Assembly: GCF_024460775.1 (NCBI RefSeq)
Contig: NZ_JANFYZ010000011.1
Location: 19,561 to 83,560 of the forward strand
Direction of reading: 5' to 3'
Length of the DNA: 64,000 nucleotides
Source of the DNA: Desulfovibrio desulfuricans
GTDB lineage: Bacteria > Desulfobacterota > Desulfovibrionia > Desulfovibrionales > Desulfovibrionaceae
Under the pieces are notes generated by a model that ran no database searches, was not told the origin of the DNA, and saw only the letters and a list, made by a program, of their open reading frames with translations. Made by a program: the position numbers and the translations under genes. Every line of letters starts with the position of its first letter. Positions within the stretch are counted from its first letter, which is position 1. Shown here one piece after another: positions 8,691-16,046 of the stretch.

Positions 8691-9850
8691 GTTCTGTCAA
8701 TCTTTCCCGCTTTCAGTTCAGCGGCGGCGAAAACGCCGCACCCATTGAAAACCTCGCAGCCCTGCCCCGCGAGGATCAGGAACGTCTTGTGCTGGCTGGC
8801 ATCGATGTGAACGACAGCAGCGCCAGCGGCGCGTTCATGCAGCTCAACCACGCTGGCGTGCACTGCGAAACGCGCCATGAAGGCCTCGACCTCATGGACA
8901 TCCGCACGGCGCTGAAAAAGTTCGACGGCCTGCCCCAGTATTACTGGAAGCTGCTGAATCCTGAAAAGGACGAGTTCACGCGCATGGCGCAGGAGCACTG
9001 CAACGGCGGCTACTTTGTGCGGGCGCGCAAGGGCGTCAAAATCGCCCAGCCCGTGCAGTCCTGCATGTTCATCAAGGGGCACGGCGCGGGCCAGAGCATC
9101 CACAATATCGTGATAGTCGAAGAAGGCGCGGAACTGCACATTCTTGGCGGCTGCGCCACAGCGCACGATGCCAACGATGCCGCCCATCTGGGCGTGACCG
9201 AATATTATGTGGAAAAAGGCGGCAAGCTGACCTTTACCATGATTCACAACTGGGGCAGCAGCACGACTGTGCGCCCCCGCTCCGCCGGGATTGTGGAAGC
9301 CGGGGGCGAGTTTCAGAACAACTACATTCTGCTCAAGCCCGTGGGCGACCTGCAAATGTACCCCACCATGACCCTGGCTGGATCCGGAGCCGTGGCCCGC
9401 TTCAATTCCGTTGTGGTGGCCCCCACCGGCTCCCATGTGGACTGCGGCAACCGCATTGACCTTGCGGCCCCCGATACGCGCGGCGAAATCATCTCGCGTG
9501 TTGTCACCACGGGCGGCACGGTCATCAACCGGGGCTTCATCGGCGCTTCCGCCGCTCCCGCCAAGGGGCACCTTGAATGCAAGGGGCTGATTCTTGGCGG
9601 CGGGCGCATGCACGCCATCCCCGAACTGGACAGCAACCAGGACGGCGTGGAGCTTTCACACGAGGCAGCGGTGGGCAAAATCGCGCAGGAGGAAATTGAA
9701 TACCTCATGGCGCGCGGTCTGGACGAAGACGAAGCCGCCGCCACCATTGTGCGGGGTTTTTTGAACGTGGACATCATGGGTCTGCCCGCCCCGCTGAAAA
9801 AGGCCATGGACGAGCAGATTTCCTTGCTGGAAGCGGGCAACGCCATGTAG
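8687..9850 (+). CDS. sufB: SufB/SufD family Fe-S cluster scaffold protein
   Basis: A 387-residue SufBD-family protein whose core is a right-handed beta-helix (roughly residues 130-340). The C-terminal region (HEAAVGKIAQEEIEYLMARGL, with the repeated GLDEDEA and GF motifs) is the well-conserved SufB/D end. It overlaps sufC by ATGA. With SufC it should form the SufBC assembly complex. One paralogue substitutes for the separate SufB and SufD of enterobacteria, so the B-versus-D label is nominal. It is followed by the tRNA gene after about 87 bases. Confidence 0.93.
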   Translation: MSSVNLSRFQFSGGENAAPIENLAALPREDQERLVLAGIDVNDSSASGAFMQLNHAGVHCETRHEGLDLMDIRTALKKFDGLPQYYWKLLNPEKDEFTRMAQEHCNGGYFVRARKGVKIAQPVQSCMFIKGHGAGQSIHNIVIVEEGAELHILGGCATAHDANDAAHLGVTEYYVEKGGKLTFTMIHNWGSSTTVRPRSAGIVEAGGEFQNNYILLKPVGDLQMYPTMTLAGSGAVARFNSVVVAPTGSHVDCGNRIDLAAPDTRGEIISRVVTTGGTVINRGFIGASAAPAKGHLECKGLILGGGRMHAIPELDSNQDGVELSHEAAVGKIAQEEIEYLMARGLDEDEAAATIVRGFLNVDIMGLPAPLKKAMDEQISLLEAGNAM

Positions 9851-9937
9851 CAAGGGGCAGCTTTTGCGGCCCGCCCAACGCTGCCCGATACGCGCACTTG
9901 ACCGAAGCCAGCCTTGCAGCTATATTTCCCCTCCTTG

Positions 9938-10013
9938 GGGCCTATAGCTCAGTTGGTAGAGCCTCCGGCTCATAACCGGCCCGTCCCAGGTTCAAGTCCT
10001 GGTGGGCCCACCA
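9938..10013 (+). tRNA. tRNA with CAT anticodon (Met or Ile2)
   Basis: A complete cloverleaf can be folded. The acceptor stem is GGGCCTA/TGGGCCC with encoded CCA, the D stem GCTC/GAGC, the anticodon loop CTCATAA (CAT) on a CCGG/CCGG stem, and the T arm CCAGG-TTCAAGT-CCTGG. The outermost anticodon-stem pair is a T-C mismatch. It is not an initiator, since the acceptor stem is fully paired at 1-72. The strong GGGCCTA stem resembles isoleucine tRNAs I recall from related bacteria, so tRNA-Ile2 (CAT, lysidine-modified) is as likely as elongator Met. It borders the efflux island and is a plausible integration site. Confidence 0.9.
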
Positions 10014-10014
10014 A

Positions 10015-10074
10015 GAACTGTTCAGACAAAGACCGCCGAAGTTGCACAACTTCGGCGGTCTTTGCGTTTTGCGG
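10015..10074 (+). repeat. 60-bp direct repeat, copy 1, containing the tRNA terminator hairpin
   Basis: Begins one base after the tRNA CCA-A. It contains CCGCCGAAGTTG and CAACTTCGGCGG around a CA loop, extended by an outer A-T pair, then CTTTGCGTTTT, so it probably terminates the tRNA transcript. A second copy at 15693-15752 matches at 57 of 60 positions. Two of the three differences are a compensating A-T to T-A swap that keeps the stem paired. Confidence 0.9.
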
Positions 10075-10286
10075 CAAAACACGATTCTTTTACGTCCGTC
10101 TAGGTTCGTTGATAGCCTCAACTTTTGGGGGCAACTTTAGGGGCAACAGCAAGACGCCCTGGAGGTATTGCCCCCATGCCCCTCCACGGGGAGCTTCAAC
10201 TTAATTCATTATGCCGCCGCCGGGCTGGACTACTCGAACGACATTGCCCAGACGGGCCTTCCTCCACAGGAATAATCAAGACACGG

Positions 10287-10716
10287 TTACCTTGTTATCA
10301 TTAATGGACAAGTTGCCGCGTCAAGCAAAACTTCGCAAGTGGATTGCTCCAGAAGCCTCATCCAGAAAGTACAATGGCGATGGCCCAAGACTATTGCGTC
10401 ACAGTTCAATCTCTTCGCTTCGGATACGATAGTTTCTACCGAATAGCCCGTTGCGATGTGAAGTTCAGCTCTGATGTTTTTATCTTGCAGCCATTTGACC
10501 GCATCCTGGCCAGTTTGCTCTGCCAGAGACTTGATCGCATCTATGGTCAAATCTGTGGTCGCAGCCATACCAGAAGTGGTGGCTGGCAAGATGCCCACCA
10601 CGCAAGTAGGTGAATTATTGCGTCGGCTGCTCCGTGGAGTAGCAATACGGCCAGATCCAACACTTATGGGTCTCTTCACCACCGTCAATAGCGGCCAGGA
10701 TCGTCTTAAATTCCAT
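10287..10716 (-). pseudogene. Broken universal stress protein (UspA family)
   Basis: Pieces of one UspA-like protein lie in three frames. The start (MEFKTILAAIDGGEE, with GAGGGA ten bases upstream) is in one frame. The next helix (LDLAVLLLHGAAD) is in a second. The remainder (VVGILPATTSG to IVLGHRHCTFWMRLLEQS and CPLMITR at the end) is in a third. Read together, they give a protein of normal family length (about 143 residues), including the C-terminal G-x2-G-like region, here altered to GHRHCTF. At least two frameshifts are needed, so it is either a decayed gene or two sequencing indels. It belongs to the efflux island and lies just downstream of the transporter. Confidence 0.75.
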
Positions 10717-10744
10717 AATAATCCCTCATTTTTTGGCAGGAATA

Positions 10745-12289
10745 TCAATGAGCGCCGCCCGCATCGGTGGGAGCCGAGACCCCCTGCCGGACCGGTCTTG
10801 ACAACCAAACCAGTCCTAATAAACCGATGAACATTGCGCCCGACAACCAAAACAGGTCCGTTGCCGACATGATGAAGCTCTGCTGCTCCAGCACTCTGTC
10901 CAGCATGCCGTAAGCCTGCTGCGGTGCCAAATGTAGTGAGGCGGCGCGTTCGACAAACTGCGCGGTTTGTTGCGAATATGGGGTAATGCTCTCGGCCAGA
11001 TAGGCGTGGTGGCGGATGGCGCCATCTTCCCACAAAGTACCATAGAGCGAAGCCGCGAATGAGCCAGCCATAATACGGGTGAAGTTATAGAGGCCAGAAG
11101 CTGCCGGGATGCGATTTGGCTCAAGCCCCGACAATATCACCGTGGTGAGAGGGATAAAGAAGGTCGCCATAGCCAGGCCTTGAAGCACATGCGTGCCCGC
11201 TATGCTCCAAGGTGAAACGTCTGGACTGAAAGTCGAACGCCAGAAGCCACAAGCGGCGAAAACCATAAAGGCGACAGAAGCGTACAGTCTGGGGTCGACC
11301 TTATGGATGGTTTTACCCACCAGAGGCGACAGAATCAACGCAAGAATGCCCACCGGTGCCGTTACCAATCCAGCCCAAGTTGCGGTGTAACCCATTGTTC
11401 TCTGTAGCCACATAGGAATCAAGACCAGATTGCCAAAGAACACGGCGTAGCCGACGGTAATGGCAAGAGTGCCCGTAGTAAAATTGCGGCTTTTAAATAG
11501 AGACAGGTCAACAATGGGGTGTTTTTCGGTCAGTTCCCAAATCAGGAAGAAAGCGAAGCCCGCAAAGGCTATCACGGCTAACCCCACAATAAAGTCGGAG
11601 CTGAACCAGTCCTCATCCTTGCCTTTGTCCAGAAGTATCTGCACAGCGCCGACCCAGATGACAAGCAGGGCTAACCCGATTTTATCAATGGGCAGCCGGC
11701 GTATTTCGCTTTCTCGCCCTTTCAGCGTAACCCAGGTCAGCCAGGCTGAAACGAACCCCACAGGAACATTGATATAAAAAATCCACGGCCAGGAAACATT
11801 ATCGGTCAACCAGCCCCCCAGCACCGGCCCCATCACCGGAGCGATGACCGTGGTCATGGCCCAAAGGGCGATGGCCATGCCAGCCTTGGACTTGGGGTAA
11901 CATTGCAGCAGCAGCGCCTGCGACAGCGGGATCATAGGCCCCGCAACCAACCCTTGCAGGGCGCGAAAAGCCAGCAGCATGCCAAGATTAGACGCAATAC
12001 CACACAGAAATGACGTCAGTACGAACAAGAGGACAGAGGCCAGGAAAAGCCGTAACTGCCCGAACCTCATAAATAACCAACCGGTTAACGGCACTGAAAT
12101 GGCATTGGCGACACCAAACGAGGTAATTACCCAGGTTCCCTGACTTGCGCTCACCCCAAGGTCGCCAGCGATGGAGGTCAGGGCAACATTGGCGATAGTT
12201 GTGTCCAAAACATTCATAAATGTGGCCAGTGACAGGGCCAGAGTCGCCAGAACGAGTCGATTACCCGATAACGGGGGGTGGGAGATCAT
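10745..12289 (-). CDS. emrB: Multidrug efflux MFS transporter, EmrB/QacA (DHA2) family
   Basis: A 514-residue inner-membrane protein with 14 predicted membrane segments. The DHA2-type motif LDTTIANVAL is near residue 28 and the antiporter motif C region (ALWAMTTVIAPVMGPVLGGWL) lies in the fifth segment. An in-frame GTG lies 18 bases upstream, but the chosen ATG has GGAGG at good spacing. It is third in a minus-strand operon after the outer-membrane factor and EmrA genes. Together they would form a tripartite EmrAB-TolC-type pump exporting toxic compounds across both membranes using the proton gradient. The codon use and lower GC relative to flanking genes suggest acquisition by transfer. Confidence 0.93.
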   Translation of the reverse strand: MISHPPLSGNRLVLATLALSLATFMNVLDTTIANVALTSIAGDLGVSASQGTWVITSFGVANAISVPLTGWLFMRFGQLRLFLASVLLFVLTSFLCGIASNLGMLLAFRALQGLVAGPMIPLSQALLLQCYPKSKAGMAIALWAMTTVIAPVMGPVLGGWLTDNVSWPWIFYINVPVGFVSAWLTWVTLKGRESEIRRLPIDKIGLALLVIWVGAVQILLDKGKDEDWFSSDFIVGLAVIAFAGFAFFLIWELTEKHPIVDLSLFKSRNFTTGTLAITVGYAVFFGNLVLIPMWLQRTMGYTATWAGLVTAPVGILALILSPLVGKTIHKVDPRLYASVAFMVFAACGFWRSTFSPDVSPWSIAGTHVLQGLAMATFFIPLTTVILSGLEPNRIPAASGLYNFTRIMAGSFAASLYGTLWEDGAIRHHAYLAESITPYSQQTAQFVERAASLHLAPQQAYGMLDRVLEQQSFIMSATDLFWLSGAMFIGLLGLVWLSRPVRQGVSAPTDAGGAH

Positions 12290-12313
12290 AATATCGCCTC
12301 CATCCACATCACG

Positions 12314-13489
12314 CTACTGAGCCAGCCCGCTGTTTTGAACTGACAACTCGGAGATCAGGTGGTCAACATCCCGGTCCATATCCCCAAAAACAGATGTTTC
12401 GGCCACAGTATCGGCCTGCTTGCCGGTTGACAGCTGCGGGCCGCTTTCGTCCTTGACCGTAACCTCAACCACCATCGACAGGCCGATGCGCAGGGGATGT
12501 GCCTTCAGTTCGGCAGGATCAAGCGCAATACGAACAGGCAGACGCTGAACCACCTTGATCCAGTTGCCGGTGGCGTTCTGCGCGGGCAGCAGCGAAAAAG
12601 CCGAGCCAGTACCAGCTGACAATCCCACAACCTTGCCGTGATACGTCACCGAGGAGCCGTAAAGATCGGCGGTCAGGGTGGCTGGCTGGCCAATGCGCAT
12701 GGCGCTCAGCTGGCCTTCTTTAAAATTTGCGTCCACCCACAGTTGCTCCAACGGCACCACCGCCATCAGGGGCGTGCCGGGGGCAGTGCGCTGCCCCACC
12801 TGCACCGAACGCCGAGCCACCTGCCCCGAAACCGGGGCGGGAACCTGCGTTCTGCGCCAGGCCAGATAAGCCTCCCGCAGGCGGGCGGCAGCCATCTTGA
12901 CGCGCGGGTGGTCAGCCAGTGTGGTGTTGTCCACCAGCACTCGATTGCCCTCCAATTGCTTGCGAACGTTATTCAACTGATCATTGGCAGTTTGTACGGC
13001 ATCGCGGGCATGCTTCAGTTCTTCCGCCGAAACAGCACCGGTACCGGCCAGTTTCTGGCGGCGGGCCAAATCCTCTTGCAGACGGGCCAAATTGGTTTCC
13101 TGCAATGAGACGGATGCAACCAAAGCACCCTCGTTGCTATAAAGGGCGCGCACCTCACGCAGGGTCTGCGAAAAAGTAGCCTTGGCCTGATCCAACGCCA
13201 GACGGGTATCAACATCGTCAATGCTGACAAGTGGCTGCCCGGCCTGAACATAGTCGGTATCATCGGCACGTACGGCAACCACCGTGCCAGTGATCTGCGG
13301 CGTGACCTGAATCACGTTGCCCGACACATACGCATCGTCGGTGGAGACATCATAGCGAGCCGAAACGAACCAATAGGCACCGTAAACAAAAGCCAAGACG
13401 ACAAAGCTGGCAGCGGCCGCGCTCAGCAGAAATTTGCGTCTGGACGATGGAATCAACGATTGGGGAGAGACGGGAGTAGGAGTACTCAT
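12314..13489 (-). CDS. emrA: EmrA-like periplasmic adaptor (HlyD / membrane fusion family)
   Basis: A 391-residue adaptor with one N-terminal membrane helix (about residues 18-38). The beta-barrel/lipoyl halves are seen in STDDAYVSGNVIQVTPQITG near 55 and VPAPVSGQVARRSVQVGQRT near 215, and a helical hairpin of about 100 residues lies between them. It links the EmrB-type pump to the outer-membrane channel in the periplasm. The gene sits 24 bases upstream of emrB in the direction of transcription and 11 bases after the channel gene, so the three are one operon probably controlled by the adjacent MarR regulator. Confidence 0.93.
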   Translation of the reverse strand: MSTPTPVSPQSLIPSSRRKFLLSAAAASFVVLAFVYGAYWFVSARYDVSTDDAYVSGNVIQVTPQITGTVVAVRADDTDYVQAGQPLVSIDDVDTRLALDQAKATFSQTLREVRALYSNEGALVASVSLQETNLARLQEDLARRQKLAGTGAVSAEELKHARDAVQTANDQLNNVRKQLEGNRVLVDNTTLADHPRVKMAAARLREAYLAWRRTQVPAPVSGQVARRSVQVGQRTAPGTPLMAVVPLEQLWVDANFKEGQLSAMRIGQPATLTADLYGSSVTYHGKVVGLSAGTGSAFSLLPAQNATGNWIKVVQRLPVRIALDPAELKAHPLRIGLSMVVEVTVKDESGPQLSTGKQADTVAETSVFGDMDRDVDHLISELSVQNSGLAQ

Positions 13490-13500
13490 TGCGAAATTCC

Positions 13501-14937
13501 TTATGGATTGGTGACGGTCTGCTGCGGCACCACGCCGCCGCCAAGAGCATGAGTCAAGGCAACGGCGATGGTGTACTGACGATTGTGCGAAATCGCTTCC
13601 CTGCGCTTCTGGTCGATCAGTTCGCCCTCGGCCGAAAGCACGGTGAGATAATTGCTGAGACCTTCGCGATAGCGCAACATCGCCAGACGATAAGCCTCGC
13701 TGAGATGCTGGACGGCCACATGTTGTTCAGCCAGGGCCGCCTGGTTGCCCTTCCACGAAGTCAGCTGCCCCACCACATCCTGTAAGGCGGCCAGCACAGT
13801 GGCATTATACTGCTCCACCTGAATGTCCTGCTCGGCAGTGACCTGCCCCAGATTACTGCGCAGATGACCGGCATCAAAGATCGGCAAAGTGATCGCTGGC
13901 CCAGCACCATAAATGCGGCTGGAACCCCTGAAAAATTTGTCGAGGCCTATGGACTCAAAACCCAAGAAGCCGGTCAGGTTGATATTGGGATAAAATTGCG
14001 CCTTGGCGGCGTCGATACTGTACCCCGCCGCCTCGATCCGCCACCGTAGGGCCACGACGTCAGGCCGTCGTCCGATAAGCTCGGCAGGCATTTCACTGGG
14101 CAAACCGACAGGAGCCGACAAACGCAGGGACGGGCGAGCGATGCTTTCGCCCCGGTCAGGCGAAGCGCCGGTTAACACTGCCAGAGTCTGCTTCATCAGG
14201 GCAATGCGCTCCTGACTGGCGGAAATTTCAGCCTTGGTTGAGGCGATGGCGGCCTTTGCCTGACGGTTTTCGATGTCATTGCCGATTCCGGCTGAATTCA
14301 GTCTGGCTGCCAGCTGCTGGATTTCAGTCTTCTGGCGCAACAGATCGTGGTCAATGTCCAGCTGATCATACTCGCCAGCCAGGGCCACATAGGTCTTGGC
14401 AATGGCGCTGGTCAGCTCCAGTCGGGCGGCCTGGGTGTCCACCTCTGCGGCTTTGGCATTGCCCAGCGCCTGTCGATAGGCGGCCTCGTTACCGCCCCAC
14501 AGGTCAAGGGTATAGGAACCGACCAGTTCGGCATTGTTTCTGGTTTTGATTTCTCCAGCCAAAGGAGCCGGATAAAGCCCGTTGTTGGTGAAGCGTTCGT
14601 CTGAGACCGAAGCTTTGGCACCCATCTGCGGAAAAAGCAGCGAACGGCTGATGCCGGCAATGGCTTCGGCCTTGCGCAGTCGGGCCTGTGCCAAACGCAA
14701 GGCCGGGCTGCCCTGCAAGGCCTCGCCCACCAGTTTGTTCAGTTGTTGATCATGAAAACCAACCCACCAGTCCTCAGCAGGCCACGGCTGCCCCTTGCCA
14801 GCATCGCGAATGCTCTGCTCGATGGCCAGAGTGGACGGATCTATGGCCTTGGCTTGCGGCTTGATGCCGCTCCAATTGGCACAACCAGATAACAAAACGA
14901 CAAGAAGCGGTGTGACTTGCAGAAAGGTGACGCGCAT
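13501..14937 (-). CDS. Outer-membrane efflux lipoprotein, NodT/OprM (TolC-like) family
   Basis: A 478-residue protein starting with a lipoprotein signal ending in LLSGC, so Cys18 is the likely lipidated residue. Two repeated outer-membrane-efflux domains follow (roughly 60-250 and 270-470), with family features such as WWVGFHDQQLNKLV early on and GRRPDVVALRWRIEAAGYSI near 285. It would form the outer-membrane duct for EmrAB. It is first in the efflux operon. A 12-bp palindrome matching the one upstream of marR lies 36 bases before its start codon. Confidence 0.93.
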   Translation of the reverse strand: MRVTFLQVTPLLVVLLSGCANWSGIKPQAKAIDPSTLAIEQSIRDAGKGQPWPAEDWWVGFHDQQLNKLVGEALQGSPALRLAQARLRKAEAIAGISRSLLFPQMGAKASVSDERFTNNGLYPAPLAGEIKTRNNAELVGSYTLDLWGGNEAAYRQALGNAKAAEVDTQAARLELTSAIAKTYVALAGEYDQLDIDHDLLRQKTEIQQLAARLNSAGIGNDIENRQAKAAIASTKAEISASQERIALMKQTLAVLTGASPDRGESIARPSLRLSAPVGLPSEMPAELIGRRPDVVALRWRIEAAGYSIDAAKAQFYPNINLTGFLGFESIGLDKFFRGSSRIYGAGPAITLPIFDAGHLRSNLGQVTAEQDIQVEQYNATVLAALQDVVGQLTSWKGNQAALAEQHVAVQHLSEAYRLAMLRYREGLSNYLTVLSAEGELIDQKRREAISHNRQYTIAVALTHALGGGVVPQQTVTNP

Positions 14938-14966
14938 GGGCTATCCTTACATGTTAATTGCTGTGG

Positions 14967-14996
14967 CAGTAACTGCTTAAGCAGCTAATATGGCAA
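14967..14996 (-). promoter_or_regulatory. Efflux-operon promoter with MarR-type operator
   Basis: On the minus strand TTGCCA and TTACTG are spaced by 18 bases. The spacer contains the perfect palindrome CTGCTTAAGCAG, 36 bases before the outer-membrane-factor start. The same palindrome occupies the spacer of the marR promoter, so both are probably bound by the same repressor. Confidence 0.6.
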
Positions 14997-15006
14997 AAAA
15001 ATATAG

Positions 15007-15465
15007 CTACTCAGCGATTTTTAAATTGGCGACAATACGATCAAGGAAGCCCATCAACGTTTCAACTTCGTCGGAGGTAAAGCCCTTAAGACTCTGATTA
15101 TGATTGCTTATAGCCACGGGCGTCAGCCGGGGATAGAGATCCTGCCCCTCCTTGGTCAGATGCAGGTTGACTACTCTACGGTCTTCAGAACTGCGTTCCC
15201 GGTAAATCAGACCGGCTTTCTCCAACCGGTCAAGCATGCGCGTCATTGAACCACTGTCATATTCGATTGCGCGGCATAGCTCGGCAGCAGTGCTTCCCAC
15301 CTTGCTGCCAATGCGAATTAAAACAATCCATTGCGCAAAAGTAATGCCCAGGTCGGCCACCCGGCGGCCGCCCACTACTTTAATCGCGCTGGCGATGTCA
15401 ATGATCGAGCGTAAGGGGTTGCGCTTGGGAGAGTAGTTATCGAACGTATAACGATGGTAAGACAT
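15007..15465 (-). CDS. MarR family transcriptional repressor
   Basis: A 152-residue winged-helix protein. The recognition part is AAELCRAIEYDSGSMTRMLDRLEKAGLI (about 60-87), followed by the wing RERSSEDRRVVNLHLTKEG. This DRR pattern is the MarR family signature. MarR proteins repress efflux genes and are released by phenolic or other lipophilic ligands. It is transcribed in the same direction as, and 69 bases ahead of, the efflux operon, and both promoters carry the identical palindrome, so local autoregulation is likely. Ligand unknown. Confidence 0.93.
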   Translation of the reverse strand: MSYHRYTFDNYSPKRNPLRSIIDIASAIKVVGGRRVADLGITFAQWIVLIRIGSKVGSTAAELCRAIEYDSGSMTRMLDRLEKAGLIYRERSSEDRRVVNLHLTKEGQDLYPRLTPVAISNHNQSLKGFTSDEVETLMGFLDRIVANLKIAE

Positions 15466-15495
15466 AATTACCCCAATTCACAGTTACTGCTTGGG

Positions 15496-15524
15496 CATAT
15501 ACTGCTTAAGCAGCATAACGTCAA
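15496..15524 (-). promoter_or_regulatory. marR promoter with operator in the spacer
   Basis: On the minus strand TTGACG and TATATG are spaced by exactly 17 bases. The palindrome CTGCTTAAGCAG occupies the last 12 bases of that spacer, 37 bases before the marR start. A repressor bound there would block RNA polymerase directly. Confidence 0.7.
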
Positions 15525-15692
15525 ACAAATTTTCACTTTAGCGAGCGTTGCCGATCTCGCACTTATATACGCAACCCTACACGGATTGCGCAGACAGCTC
15601 TGTTGCGCCTGTGTCCATGATCTTTATAGACGCGAGCACAAATCATAATTGTGCCTATTTGTTAATATATTAAGTCTGTTATGAACGATATT
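15525..15692. other. Non-coding right end of the efflux island
   Basis: AT-rich stretch upstream of marR with no credible gene. It contains the inverted repeat GCACAA-N7-TTGTGC at 15636-15654. No integrase or transposase remnant was found here. Confidence 0.5.
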
Positions 15693-15752
15693 GAACTGTT
15701 CAGACAAAGTCCGCCGAAGTTGCACAACTTCGGCGGACTTTGCGTTTTACGG
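15693..15752 (+). repeat. 60-bp direct repeat, copy 2
   Basis: Nearly identical to the repeat that directly follows the tRNA (57 of 60 bases) and in the same orientation. It marks the right end of the efflux segment. The hairpin and T-rich tail are preserved. It would work as a terminator on the plus strand, although no plus-strand gene precedes it. Confidence 0.9.
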
Positions 15753-16046
15753 CTGAACAGGCTTCTTTAAATCTCCCACAACGTTGCTGACTTCTGTTTT
15801 TTGGAGTGGGAATCAATGCCTCGGAAACAACAGGCTGCCTCAGGCGAGAACTTATTGCGAAATGTACCACGGGCGTGCATCAGCAAAGGCAAGAGACACC
15901 AATCAATCGCGACACAATTGATAAGAATTTGCAGCCCGCTTTTGCGCTCTTACCATCCTTCGTGCAAATCGTATTGCCCTTTACCCCCGTTTGCGCCAAT
16001 ATTACCATAGATTTCATACCGTCGCGCACATGAACCGGAGGGCCGG
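15753..16046 (+). other. Non-coding leader upstream of moeA
   Basis: About 290 bases with no convincing gene and no obvious strong promoter. It includes short GC-rich segments (GCCTCGG, AGGCTGCCTCAGG near 15820-15845) that could fold. A molybdenum-cofactor-type riboswitch was considered, but its consensus could not be recognised by eye. Confidence 0.3.

Noticed and set aside
10015..15752. Composite transposon
   Set aside because: The flanking repeats are direct, only 60 bases, contain a hairpin rather than a transposase, and no insertion sequence is present.
15753..16046. Molybdenum-cofactor riboswitch before moeA
   Set aside because: Some GC-rich complementarity exists, but the known consensus could not be recognised. 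A covariance-model search would decide.
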